In this document: positions 1 to 10,500 of the stretch, one piece after another
Position numbering within the stretch: position 1 is the first letter of the stretch
Layout: every line of letters starts with the position of its first letter
Source of the DNA: Prinsepia uniflora
Lineage: Eukaryota > Streptophyta > Magnoliopsida > Rosales > Rosaceae
Assembly: GCA_032719365.1 (NCBI GenBank)
Contig: CM064867.1
Location: 71,794,136-71,858,135 of the forward strand
Direction: 5' to 3'
Length of the DNA stretch: 64,000 nt
Notes under the pieces: generated by a model
Told to the model about the DNA's origin: nothing
The model's database searches: none
What the model saw: the letters and a program-made list of their open reading frames with translations, nothing else
Made by a program: the position numbers and the translations under genes

Positions 1-410
1 TAGGAGTCAATGGATGAGTGACACTTACCACTCATCCATTCGGCTCAATAACAAGTATCTGGGCCCCACATAATAACAAACGACACTCGTCTCATAAAAC
101 GTACAATAGTACTCGAAACTTCCGTGAACCGTAACTTTCCCGTCGAATGTCCGATTTTGACGTGCTGTGTGTCTACGGACTAGTATCGACTCTATCTACA
201 TAATGGTCTTCAGTTCTCATGTGTTGGACCTCCCGGGTCAAAAGTCAACGTTTTCCCGTTGTTCAGGGGCAAAATTGTACTTTCATCCCGAACGTCCGAC
301 GATACTTGACTAATCCCCGATTAGCCTTGTTAATCTTCAAATTAGTCTTAATTAATCCCAAAAATTTGGAACGAGTCGTTACAGTAGGTGTAAACCCGAT
401 ACCTATATAA
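1..410 (-). repeat. Truncated LTR fragment (Ty3/gypsy, U3 end)
   Basis: This stretch resembles the U3 ends of the LTRs further along the window, read on the minus strand. It has a near-perfect dyad at 12-37, a degenerate TAGACAGGYGGCACG module (plus-strand text near 163-180) and runs such as aaaagtcaac. The left side runs off the window, and the right end near 410 (ctatataaca) is only a guess at the LTR terminus. No TSD can be assigned. It is diverged from E1, E2 and E3, so it is an older or different family. Confidence 0.55.
12..37. promoter_or_regulatory. LTR U3 dyad, degenerate copy
   Basis: The left arm GGATGAGTGACA is followed by CT and a right arm with two mismatches to perfect complementarity. 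It matches the dyads in E1, E2, E3 and solo LTR C in the same LTR position. The binding factor, if any, is unknown. Confidence 0.5.
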
Positions 411-2400
411 CAGTTCTCACAAAAAGTCCAAAAAGTACTAGGAGTATAAAGTCAACTTTTGATCCGAGGAGTAAAAAGTCAACTTTTGATCTTAGGGGTA
501 AAAATTCACCTGAAAACAAATATCAATAAAACATTCCAAAACTAGTCCAATTCCAGTAAATCAGACCATCAAGTCCAATACCAATCAACCAACCAATCCT
601 CAGTAACTTGGTCTTTGCCATGTGCACATCCTAGCCTCTACTAGCTGAATATCCTATCTACATAGATAGCCCAGGATATGTGGAACTGAGCTCTAGACAT
701 CTGAGTTCCATCTCCAGAATCAGCGACGTTTGGGAAGCCACTCCAACCCCAATCCTCTCCCATTCGGAAGATTTCATATCTCCAGCCTCACAACCCTCAG
801 GATCTACGAAACCGAGCTCTGTACATCTGAGTGCTGATCATATTCGAGGATGGTTAACTATGGAAAAACATTTCACATACCAAACAAACTCATTTAACAG
901 AATCATTGACTTCAAACCAAGTCAACACATTCAAAACCCGAACCTAAGCCCAAAATACCGTTTTCACAAAATACCCTAATAATACGTGTCTAAAACTAAT
1001 CAATAAATCCAGAAATCGTCAAATAATCATTGCCACATAATTCATACAATAAATAAATTAAAATATTTAACTATGTATGCATAATAATTTATAAAAACAA
1101 AGACCATTCACGCATCGTCCTCATAGCTAAATCTCGAACCGCACATTTTTTCGTTATTCCTGGAATTGCACCTCTTGTCAAAAATTACCAGCAAGGGACA
1201 CTAACGTCCCAAACAACCTTACATTTAAATCCCTTAATTTCTAAGTTAAATACACTTCGGACACTCAAAACTATCCTGAGACGATATCCGATCGACTCAA
1301 AACCTACGCCAATGGGTTCGTAATGTTGATTACATTGAAAAACGTGTTGATTGCATTTCGAGATAGGGTGGCACACGCCCTCATTGTCCTTGCACCGTTT
1401 TTGCATGTGAGCCTCACACACTCTACTGTTCATTATCTTCAAGCTTAGTCAAGTTAACCCAATTTCTGCAACTCGGGTCCCCGACCTAGTGGGTTAATGT
1501 GGCATCATACCTTAATTTCTTATCTATTTTTCACATTCCAATAATCAAAACTCAACTATTCAATCCTAAGAAGAAATATATGGGTCAAAAAATGGATAAC
1601 TTACCTCGAAAAGACCGCCTGATGCTCCAAATTTTTTTGCGAAAATTCAAGCTTATTTTTCAAGTTTTCTCACGTCCAAACCTTCAGTTTTTTTGACTCA
1701 AATCAATCCCAAAAACTCAAGTAGGATGTTAGTGAGTGTAGTTGCAAGCTAGTAAGCTTCAAACAGCTCAAACAACTGATTTTTGGTTTTCAAATTTTTT
1801 CGTATTTTCCTTCTCCCCTCCCTCTCAGGTTCATGCTTCTTCTTTTTTTATTCCTCTTCCCGATTTTCTTTCTTCATCTTCTATATTTCTACATTTCTCT
1901 ATTTCTCTCTATCTCTCTCTCTCTCTCTCTTTCTCTCTCCCTCTTTCTCTCCCTCTAGTTTGCCCTTTCTTTCTTTTTTCTCTTATTTTCCTTTATGCTT
2001 TTTCTCTCGAGTTGGTTTCTAAAACATACACAAAACAAATAATACCCATATGTATATAGTAATAAGTCGGTGCACATAAGGGATAAGGGAGAGGGGAAAT
2101 AGATAAGGACGCTTGTTACCATCATAGGAAAAATATATTCACTAGTGAATTACCAAAATGCCCCTAATATCAAAATCACCAAAATACCCTTGGTAGATGT
2201 AGACATGTAACAGACTTATTTGATTTTCGATTCAGCCAAGCCACCAATCTACAAACTTAGGATTTCGTGGCCTAAATAATGGTCCTCACAAAAAGTCCAA
2301 AAAGTACCCAGAGCAAAAAGTCAACTTTTGACCCACAAGGGAAAAATGGTTAATTCCCTCTTTAAATTCCATAAATTACATTTTTCCGAATTTATGAGTA
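411..2400 (-). repeat. Degraded LTR-like sequence
   Basis: Scattered blocks match the shared LTR plan on the minus strand. 'gaccattcacgcatcgtcc' near 1105 resembles the donor-side block 'ggtccactcacagaccgtc' of E3, and 'tccgatcgactcaaaacc' near 1288 resembles the E1 block 'tccgatcgacccgaaacc'. 'ctcacaaaaagtccaaaaag' occurs near both 416 and 2286, so two overlapping or duplicated copies may be present. No TG...CA ends or TSD are identifiable and no coding sequence is supported. Confidence 0.4.
1893..1958. repeat. CT-rich low-complexity tract
   Basis: Nearly uninterrupted pyrimidine run dominated by tctctctc. ORFs reading through it are compositional artefacts. Confidence 0.8.
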
Positions 2401-4520
2401 TTCCTAGGCCAGAACCTAAAGGCTCAACTAGTATTGCTACTTGATTTATTATTATTATAAGACCATATATGAACATTTAATACAATAAATATATTTAAAC
2501 CTTATTTAGGCCAAAGCCCTAAAGAATACTAATATATAGAAAAAAGGAAAATCCTAGGGAGATTATAAATACTAATACATATGGAGATTATAGAATTACA
2601 TATGGGACCTACTTGTATTGATGAGTCCTAGTTGTATTAGTTTATGATTTACAAACATGGCATCCCTAACATTCTTCATAAAAAATATTATCAAAATATT
2701 TAGCCATTCTTCCAGCCGCTCTCATGCCTCCCTTTCTTTTCTCACTACTTTTTCTCTCACACTTCCCTTCTTTCTCTTCTCCCTCAACCTTACGAACTCT
2801 TTCTTCTTCACTTCTTTTCCTGCTTTCTCCATCCATTTTGTTTTCTTTTTGTTAACTGTTCCAAGGGTGAAATTTATCCAAATGAGCCTAAAAGCTCTTT
2901 AAATTTTTTTCAATATGGGATGATTAGGTCTTGACACTTTTTGGCCTCCACGCAATCAATGGCTCCTCCATCTAGATCGAGTGCATTCATACACTCTCTC
3001 AGTAAGAGATTCTAGGACTGGCTGGTGTTCATCAAAGTTAACGTTTTCAATTAACACTTATTGAAAATGTATGCAATTAAAAACTTTTTTTTTAGATGTA
3101 TTGGTAAATAGGGATTGTTTTGGACCAAGGAATTAAGAGACATTGAAAACGATCAGTAGAAAGAATAAAGATAGAGGGGGTGGGGGTTAAAAGATGTGTA
3201 ACCGATGTTACATTTCATAAACTATGAATCCAAATGCGAATGCTCATGCTGATTTGTATCTGCAAACTATAGATTAATTTCATAAACAAACCCGACACTT
3301 TTACGTAAGTTAATCCAAATCAACAATCACATTATTTACACTACTCCTACTTAACATATATACATATATACATGCAATAGCATTATCCACTTACCATGTC
3401 CATATGCCATTACCTACAACCATTAAACCAATCACAAAATTCCATCTTAATTATTTCAATTACATCCATATGTTTCTCAAATTATAAGTGCGCCGAATCC
3501 CAATCAACAATTACAATATGATTCACCTTTAGTTATTGACTCAATGTGCTGCATCCCGATCAACATTAAGTCTTCTCAATCATATTCTATGTGCACCGAA
3601 TCCTGAATAAAACATTTAGCGTTAAATTGAAGATAAAGCTAAAAAATATATGAATTAATCAAAATTCAGAAAGTAAAACACATGAAGATTGAATTTAAGT
3701 TTACAAGCATTAGAAGATATAAACCTTCACAAATATAGAATTATAACCGAAACCAAGCACAAATTCAAGCACTTAGGTGAAAAATGAGTAGTTACACTTT
3801 TGACGTCCAAGAATCCCTTAAAAACACCAAAGTGGATGGAGAGGATGAATTGTTTTCCACGGGGAGCTCTAAATCCCATAAAGAACCCAATGAAGAAGGG
3901 TTAAAAGATGAATGCGACTTTAAGTACTTTTATTTATCTTAGAAGAATGGCTAGGTTTAAACCTTAAGTAAAACAATGATAATTGAGTAATGGGTGTCTC
4001 CTACATTTGGCCTAAGCCTCTCTATTTATAAGAGAAAGTTAATCCTCAAATAAATAGGAGCTTACAATAAATTCTATAAGGAAAATGTTTCCTAAATATT
4101 AAAGAAATCTAATTGAAAACTTTTCCTACAAGTAAAAGGAGTGAAAATAATAATAAAAAAGGAAATAGGATTGAAATCCTTATAAAATATGGAGAATAAG
4201 TGTGAAAGTAAGTTGGAAGTATCCCAAAATATGCCTAAATCTCATAATAAAGCTTCAGGATGAATTTCGATGGTCAACTAACGAAATTTGGTGGCAAGGC
4301 TGATGGGATAGATCTTCAGTGGACGCGCGCCGAAATAGACATGAGCGATCAACACGTGTGCGCTGAAATCCTCCTGCGTTGGTTGGTAAGAGCCTGTTGA
4401 CGTTGAGTTTAGGCTGATAAAATGGATTTGGTATAATGCTACCGAAATGCCTTGCACTTTTTGGTGGCCATATTTGTTTTAATAATAACTTCTCCAATAT
4501 AACTTCGATTGACATAATTC
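2401..4520. other. AT-rich spacer, no gene seen
   Basis: I see no supported gene. The stretch 3780-4130 contains 'ctctatttataagag' with surrounding sequence like the leader of a small copia-type LTR on the minus strand, but no ends could be set. The text at 4240-4480 is more GC-rich and unrecognised. Confidence 0.4.
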
Positions 4521-4525
4521 TTACT
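4521..4525. other. E1 target-site duplication, left copy (TTACT)
   Basis: TTACT lies directly before the TG of the left LTR and is repeated at 15046-15050 directly after the CA of the right LTR. This fixes both ends of E1. Confidence 0.95.
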
Positions 4526-5033
4526 TGACAAGACCCGCCCCGATCCCACAGGGACCACAAGGGGACGTGCCCTGCTCCCGTCTGACACCCAATAATTCAT
4601 ACCAATTTTAACCTCGAAACATTTAAAAGCATAAATAACCAAATTAAAGTCATACATAAAATCCGAATTAAACGAATGTCAGACAAGGGATATAATCCAA
4701 AATTACAAATTTGCGAGCACGACTCTAAAGTAATCCTGCGGGTACACCGCCCAGCAGGGGTTCAGGTACGCAGAAGTAGATCTATGCCTCAGCCTCTGGT
4801 TCCTCCTCTACCTCAGTTTCCCGACCTGGAGGGGTTAACAAAACAGTAAGGGTGAGTGGACCGAAATTCAAGTTTATGAAATCGTTTGATAAGTAAAACA
4901 TATAATTTACCCCTCCGTTTTCCAAACATGCGTGCAACATAATTCAAAACCATAAACCATCAAATATGAACCGTAAGGCATATAATAAAACCATAACCAT
5001 AATTTTAGTTGCTGCACTATACACCCCCATCCC

Positions 5034-5193
5034 GACATCCCTGATGTCTGACGTCCCTGACGTCCAATAAGGTCACAATCACAAGGCTACGCGTGCCACT
5101 CGGGTCTCAATTTCCGAGTTCAATCCCCGAACCCCGTTCGGGTACAGCATCCCCGATGCTTAGCGTCATAGACGCTGGACGTTCTAGACGTCC
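5034..5193 (-). other. Array of five small hairpins in the E1 leader
   Basis: Stems GACATC/GATGTC (5034-5048), GACGTC/GACGTC (5050-5064), AGCATC/GATGCT (5146-5160), AGCGTC/GACGCT (5162-5176) and GGACGT/ACGTCC (5177-5193), with loops of 3-5 nt. Bases differ between units but pairing is kept. They lie between the donor-like and acceptor-like sites of the LTR. The right LTR has the same array about 7.58 kb downstream. Confidence 0.7.
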
Positions 5194-5817
5194 GTGACCT
5201 CTCCGGGGTACCTCATCCGGAGGAGACAATACAATATGGAAGGATCTATACAGTGCAGTAACAAATACATTTTATTGATATCCACATGCAAACATATATA
5301 TACCTAGATAGAATCCGAACCAATCATTCAGTTTCATCGGACGGGTCTCAAACCCAAATACCGTGAAACGTGCCATAACCATATTTTCCATATCCTCAAA
5401 ACCATCATTGTTTTAGCATGTGAATAAGTATAATAAAACCAGAAAACATTTATGCACACAAGGGTTTAAGAAAATGGCCCACTCACAGTACAATCCTGCT
5501 AGAAACCGAACGTATACCCTCGTCCTGGTACAAATGTACAATCCCTGTCAAGTCCAAGTATTCGTAAAGGTCAAATTAAACCCCCAACATTCAACCATGA
5601 AAGCCTAGGTCGAAACCGACCCGGGAAAGCCGCCCGAACGCGCTTCCCAAGGCAATAAACCTTATTTTGACCAACTTAAGGATCTCCGATCGACCCGAAA
5701 CCACCGCCATTGGATCCGGATCGTCGAAACCTAAAGAATGGTGGTGGACCCACCAAAAACACTGTTCACACGCGCCCCCACGCGCCGGTCAACGCGGCGG
5801 TCAACGCAGGAACAGTT

Positions 5818-6110
5818 CCTGCTGACGTCATCGCTGACGTCACTGCTGACGTCAGCATGACGTCATGCTGACGTCATCTGACAGCTGTCAGGTCTGACAT
5901 GTCAGACTCTGACAGGTGCCACGTGTCAACACCTGATTGGTCCACCACACTGATCTGTCAGACCACGTGTCAGATCTGACATGTGCCACGTGTCAGCACG
6001 GCACTGGTCCACGTCACTGACATGTTAGTGCTGACTGTGCACTGACATGTGACACGTGTTGGCTCACGGTTGGTCCACGTCATCTGACAGACTGACAGGG
6101 TGCCACGTCA
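5818..6110. promoter_or_regulatory. ACGT-core cluster in E1 U3 (bZIP-type sites)
   Basis: Many copies of TGACGTCA/TGACGTCAT and several CACGTG cores within 300 bp. These are the known core sites of plant TGA-type and G-box bZIP factors. Binding is inferred. The same block occurs in the right LTR at about 13399-13690. Confidence 0.6.
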
Positions 6111-6980
6111 GCACCACTGTCATCAGACGGGTTGACCCGTTTTCCTGCAACTCGGGTCGATCAGACCCGCGATCGAGACCCGGTTGCCATTCCTTCATTT
6201 CTGGGTCATTTTCAGTCCTTTCAATTCCTAAATACTCGTCCTAGTCCCTAGATTGGTTCTATGAAATTAGAATTAGGTTTTAGGTCTAGGAGGTTACCTG
6301 AAACTCGACGGGAAGCTTGGTTGCCGGTTCTGGTAATCCTTTCCGGTGAGTCGACGGTTGTTCAGCCCTGGTCCTGGTTCCAAAATGGTCGTCAAGGTCA
6401 CCTAGACGAGTCCTAACAACAACTCAATGATGTCAACGTCACAACCAGGTGTTTTGAAGCCGGGAAGGAAAATGGTTACCTACGGGTTTAACGTCCGAAC
6501 GCCGCCGTGTCGCCGCCGTACACTGTCAGGGTCAGCTCCTTGCCGTCCAGTAGTCACGGTGATCACAACCGCACGTTGGTTCCAGGCCTAGATCAATGGT
6601 TGGGATGGTTTGGTGACTTGGGTTCCGCGGGTTTCCTTCACGGGTTTGGAAGGATGCCGCCGTGCAGGGTGGCCGTGGAGCGGTGGCCGGCGTCAGGGGT
6701 GTGGCTGCTGGTTGTCTGAGGTGTGGGGTTGAGTGGTGGTGGCTGATGGGCTGGTTCCAGGGAGAAATCGCACACACGGTTAAGGGAATGAACACATGGG
6801 TGCATGAACTCATGGACTTTTAATACTGAATAGGAAAATGAATCAAGGGCCAGGATTAAATCTCAGAATGAGATCAAAGGCTGAGATCAAATCAAGGGAT
6901 TTCAGATCTAAGGGCTGTAATTTAAAGCAGATTTAAATGATAATTAATCCAATAGTGGATCTGATCCAATCTAGCCAATG

Positions 6981-7004
6981 GGTGAGTGACACTTGTCACT
7001 CACC
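6981..7004. promoter_or_regulatory. E1 U3 dyad (left LTR)
   Basis: Perfect 11-bp arms GGTGAGTGACA / TGTCACTCACC with a CT centre. Compared with the GATG/CATC version in other families, both arms are changed together, so the symmetry is kept. Confidence 0.75.
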
Positions 7005-7464
7005 AGATGTCCTCCAATCAGATTTCCTGAATTTAATATTCGACACGAAAACCGAGATACGAACTTCCCGAATTCACGTTTCTGACCATAACTTCCTCGT
7101 ACGAAGTCCGATTTCGGCATGCCGCCTGTCTACGGACTCAGGACGTCGAGGCCTACCCAACGGTCCTTGAGTCAACTGAAAATTAGTTGTCAAAAGAAAA
7201 GTCAACATTTTCCCCCGAGAGTCCAAATTACGGTAATGCCCCTGAACTTCCGATAGCCATAACTTTTACCCTGATCGTCCGAATTGGACGTGCCACCTGT
7301 CTATGAACTCGTGACGTCCCGAACTACGTCACGGTCATAGGTCAAAGTCCATTTAGTTCATCAATCAAAAAGTTAACATTTGACCATACCATTCACAGGG
7401 GTAAAATCGTCAAATCACACATTAAATTACAATATGGAAATCCTCGAATTTCCGGGGTGTTACA

Positions 7465-7480
7465 ACCTTCCCCCCTTAAG
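7465..7480 (-). other. E1 polypurine tract
   Basis: On the minus strand CTTAAGGGGGGAAGGT sits directly before the LTR start TGTAACA. This is the expected plus-strand priming site of an LTR retrotransposon. Just upstream in element sense is GGACGAAATT, also present beside the E2 and E3 tracts. Confidence 0.9.
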
Positions 7481-7576
7481 AAATTTCGTCCCGAAATTTC
7501 CAAGAAACAAATGAGGAAATTGTTCTCGCATCTGAGCCTCAGGCTCCCATGTGGCTTCCTCCACGTTCTGGTTTCT

Positions 7577-10500
7577 CTAGAGAATTTTCACGAGAGGGAT
7601 CGTCTTCCGTCGTAGTACCTTGTCCTTCCGATCCAAGATCTGTACTGGTTGTTCTTCAAAGCTCAAATCCTCCCGTAGTTCGACAGGTTGTTCCCCAAGT
7701 ACATGAGAAGCATCACGTACGTACATCCGCAACATCGATACGTGGAAAACATCGTGAACTCTTGATAGTTCTGGGGGTAGTGCCAATCTGTATGCAACTC
7801 TGCCAATTCTCTCCACGATTTCATAAGGTCCGATAAAACGCGGACTCAGTTTCCCCCGTCGGCCAAAACGGATAATCCCTTTCCACGGAGACAACTTCAG
7901 GAAGACAAAATCTCCCACTTCAAACTCCAAGTCTCGAATCCGTCGGTCGGCATAACTCTTCTGGCGATCCTGTGCCACCTTCAATCTTTCCTTGATCACG
8001 CGAACAGTTTCCATGGTTAAGTCCATTATCTCCGGCCCTACAGCCGCTCGCTCTCCTACCTCCGTCCAGCAGATAGGTGTCCTGCACTGTCGGCCATACA
8101 GTGCCTCATAAGGTGCCATCCCGATGCTTGCCTGATAGCTGTTGTTGTAAGCGAATTCCATCAGTGGCAAATGAGTATCCCAAGAGTCTTGAAACTGTAG
8201 TACACATGACCTCATCATGTCCTCCAAGGTTTGAATGGTTCTTTCAGACTGTCCATCGGTCTGTGGATGGAAAGCAGTACTGAAACGTAAGGTTGTTCCC
8301 AAAGTAGCTTGCAAACTCCGCCAGAACCTGGAAGTGAAACGCGGATCACGATCAGACACGATCGATTCCGGCGTACCATGAAGTCGTATGATTTCCTTCA
8401 CAAACAACTGAGCCAGTCGGTTAGGTTTATAGGTTTCCTGAACTGGCAGAAAATGGGCTGATTTGGTTAACCGATCCACGATCACCCATACTCCGTCCAC
8501 CCCACTCTGAGTCCTCGGTAACTTAAAGACGAAGTCCATGGTGATGTGATCCCACTTCCACTCAGGAATCGGAAGTGGCTGCATAGCCCCATACGGTCTC
8601 TGCCGTTCCGCCTTAACCTGCTGACAGGTTAAGCATTTGCTTACGAACTCAGCAATATCCTTCTTCATTCCTGGCCACCAATAATGGTTCCGGAGGGTAC
8701 GGTACATCTTTGTACCTCCCGGATGCATAGCATAGGCCGAACTGTGGGCCTCCTCAAGTATCTCGGCCCGTAACTCTGCCACTGCAGGTACGCACAAACG
8801 GCCCAATTTCACCAGTGCTCCATCGTCCCGGATGGTAAAATCCTGTCTCCCATCCGCATCGACCTCGATTCTGTAAATACAGAGTATCGGATCCTGCAGT
8901 TGTGCTTCAATGATCCGATCAATCAGTACTGGTCGCACATGGAAGCTGGCCAACAAAGCTCCATGCTCGTCAGTACCCAAAATAACTCCCGCCTTCCGGA
9001 GTTCCACCAGCAAGGGAAGATACACCATCCCTAGGTGTGCAATAGTTCCCGCTGATTTCCTGCTGAGTGCATCCGCCACCACATTGGCCTTACCCGGATG
9101 GTACTCGATCGTACAGTCATAGTCCTTTAGTAGCTCCAACCATCTCCGTTGTCTCATGTTGAGCTCTTTCTGAGTGAATAAATATTTAAGACTCTGGTGG
9201 TCGGTGTATATCCGACATGTTGCGCCGAACAGATAATGTCTCCAGATTTTGAGAGCATGAACCACCGCCGCCAACTCCAAATCATGAGTAGGGTAGTTCA
9301 ACTCATGAGTCTTCAGCTGCCGGGATGCATAGGCGATAACCTTGCCAGTTTGCATCAACACGCAGCCTAGACCTTGCAGTGAAGCATCACTGAAAACTAC
9401 AAACTCTCCATTGTCGTCCGGCAATGCAAGGACAGGTGCAGTGGTCAATCGATCCTTCAACTCTTGAAAGCTCCGATCGCACTGCTCGTCCCAGATAAAC
9501 TTTACTCCTTTCCGAGTCAGACGAGTCAATGGTGCAGCAATTTTGGAGAAACCCTCCACGAATCTCCGGTAGTAACCCGCTAATCCGACGAAACTCCGCA
9601 CCTCGGTCACTGTTGTCGGTTTAGCCCAGTTGGTCACCGCTTCTGTTTTCTGGGGATCCACGCAAATCCCATCCGTCGATATCACGTGTCCCAGAAAACC
9701 AATACTGCTCAGCCAAAACTGACACTTGCTCAGCTTGGCATACAATTGTTCTTGTCTCAGTCTCTCCAAGACCAACCGTAGATGTTCTTCATGTGCACGG
9801 GCACTCCTCGAGTATACCAAAATATCATCGATGAACACAATCACGAACTTATCCAGGTAGGGTCGGAAGACCCGGTTCATCAGATCCATGAATGCTGCTG
9901 GAGCATTCGTCAAACCAAATGGCATAACAAGGAACTCGTAGTGCCCGTAACGGGTTCGAAAAGCAGTTTTCGGAATATCCTCCTCCGAAATCCTCAGTTG
10001 GTGATACGCAGACCGCAAATCAATTTTCGAGAAGCACTGAGCTCCCCGCAACTGGTCGAAAAGGTCATCAATCCTGGGTAGAGGATACTGGTTCCTCAAT
10101 GTCACCTTGTTGAGTTGTCGATAATCAATACATAAACGGAGACTTCCTTCCTTCTTCTTCACGAACAACACCGGTGCTCCCCACGGTGAAGTACTCGGTC
10201 GGACATATCCCAAATCTACCAACTCCTGCAATTGAGTCTTGAGTTCTCGTAACTCGGCCGGCGCCATCCGGTATGGTGCCTGGGATATAGGTCGGGTACC
10301 CGGGAGTAGTTCAATAGTAAACTCAATCTCACGCGATGGTGGCAATCCAGGTAAGTCTTCCGGGAATACGTCCGGAAACTCACAGACCACCGGTATTTCG
10401 TCGATAACCGGAGTATCGACCCGTTCCGACACGACATGCGCCAGATAGCCCTGGCATCCCTTCCGTAGAAGTTTGGTAGCAGTAAGTGACGAAATCACTT

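Larger units (their letters stand above)
4526..7464 (-). repeat. E1 3' LTR (left copy)
   Basis: 2939 bp, beginning TGACAAGACCCG and ending GTTACA on the plus strand. In element sense it holds U3 modules near 7290-7345, a dyad (6981-7004), a TGACGTCA/CACGTG-rich block (about 5818-6110), a donor-like GTGAGT (GT at 5485-5486), five small hairpins (5034-5193), a donor-complementary arm (4852-4862) and an acceptor-like site (4826). Differences from the right copy include single-base indels near 4888, 6673 and 7049. Confidence 0.95.

Noticed and set aside
1742..2059. 105-codon ORF rich in Ser, Leu and Phe
   Set aside because: Translation of a CT-rich tract.
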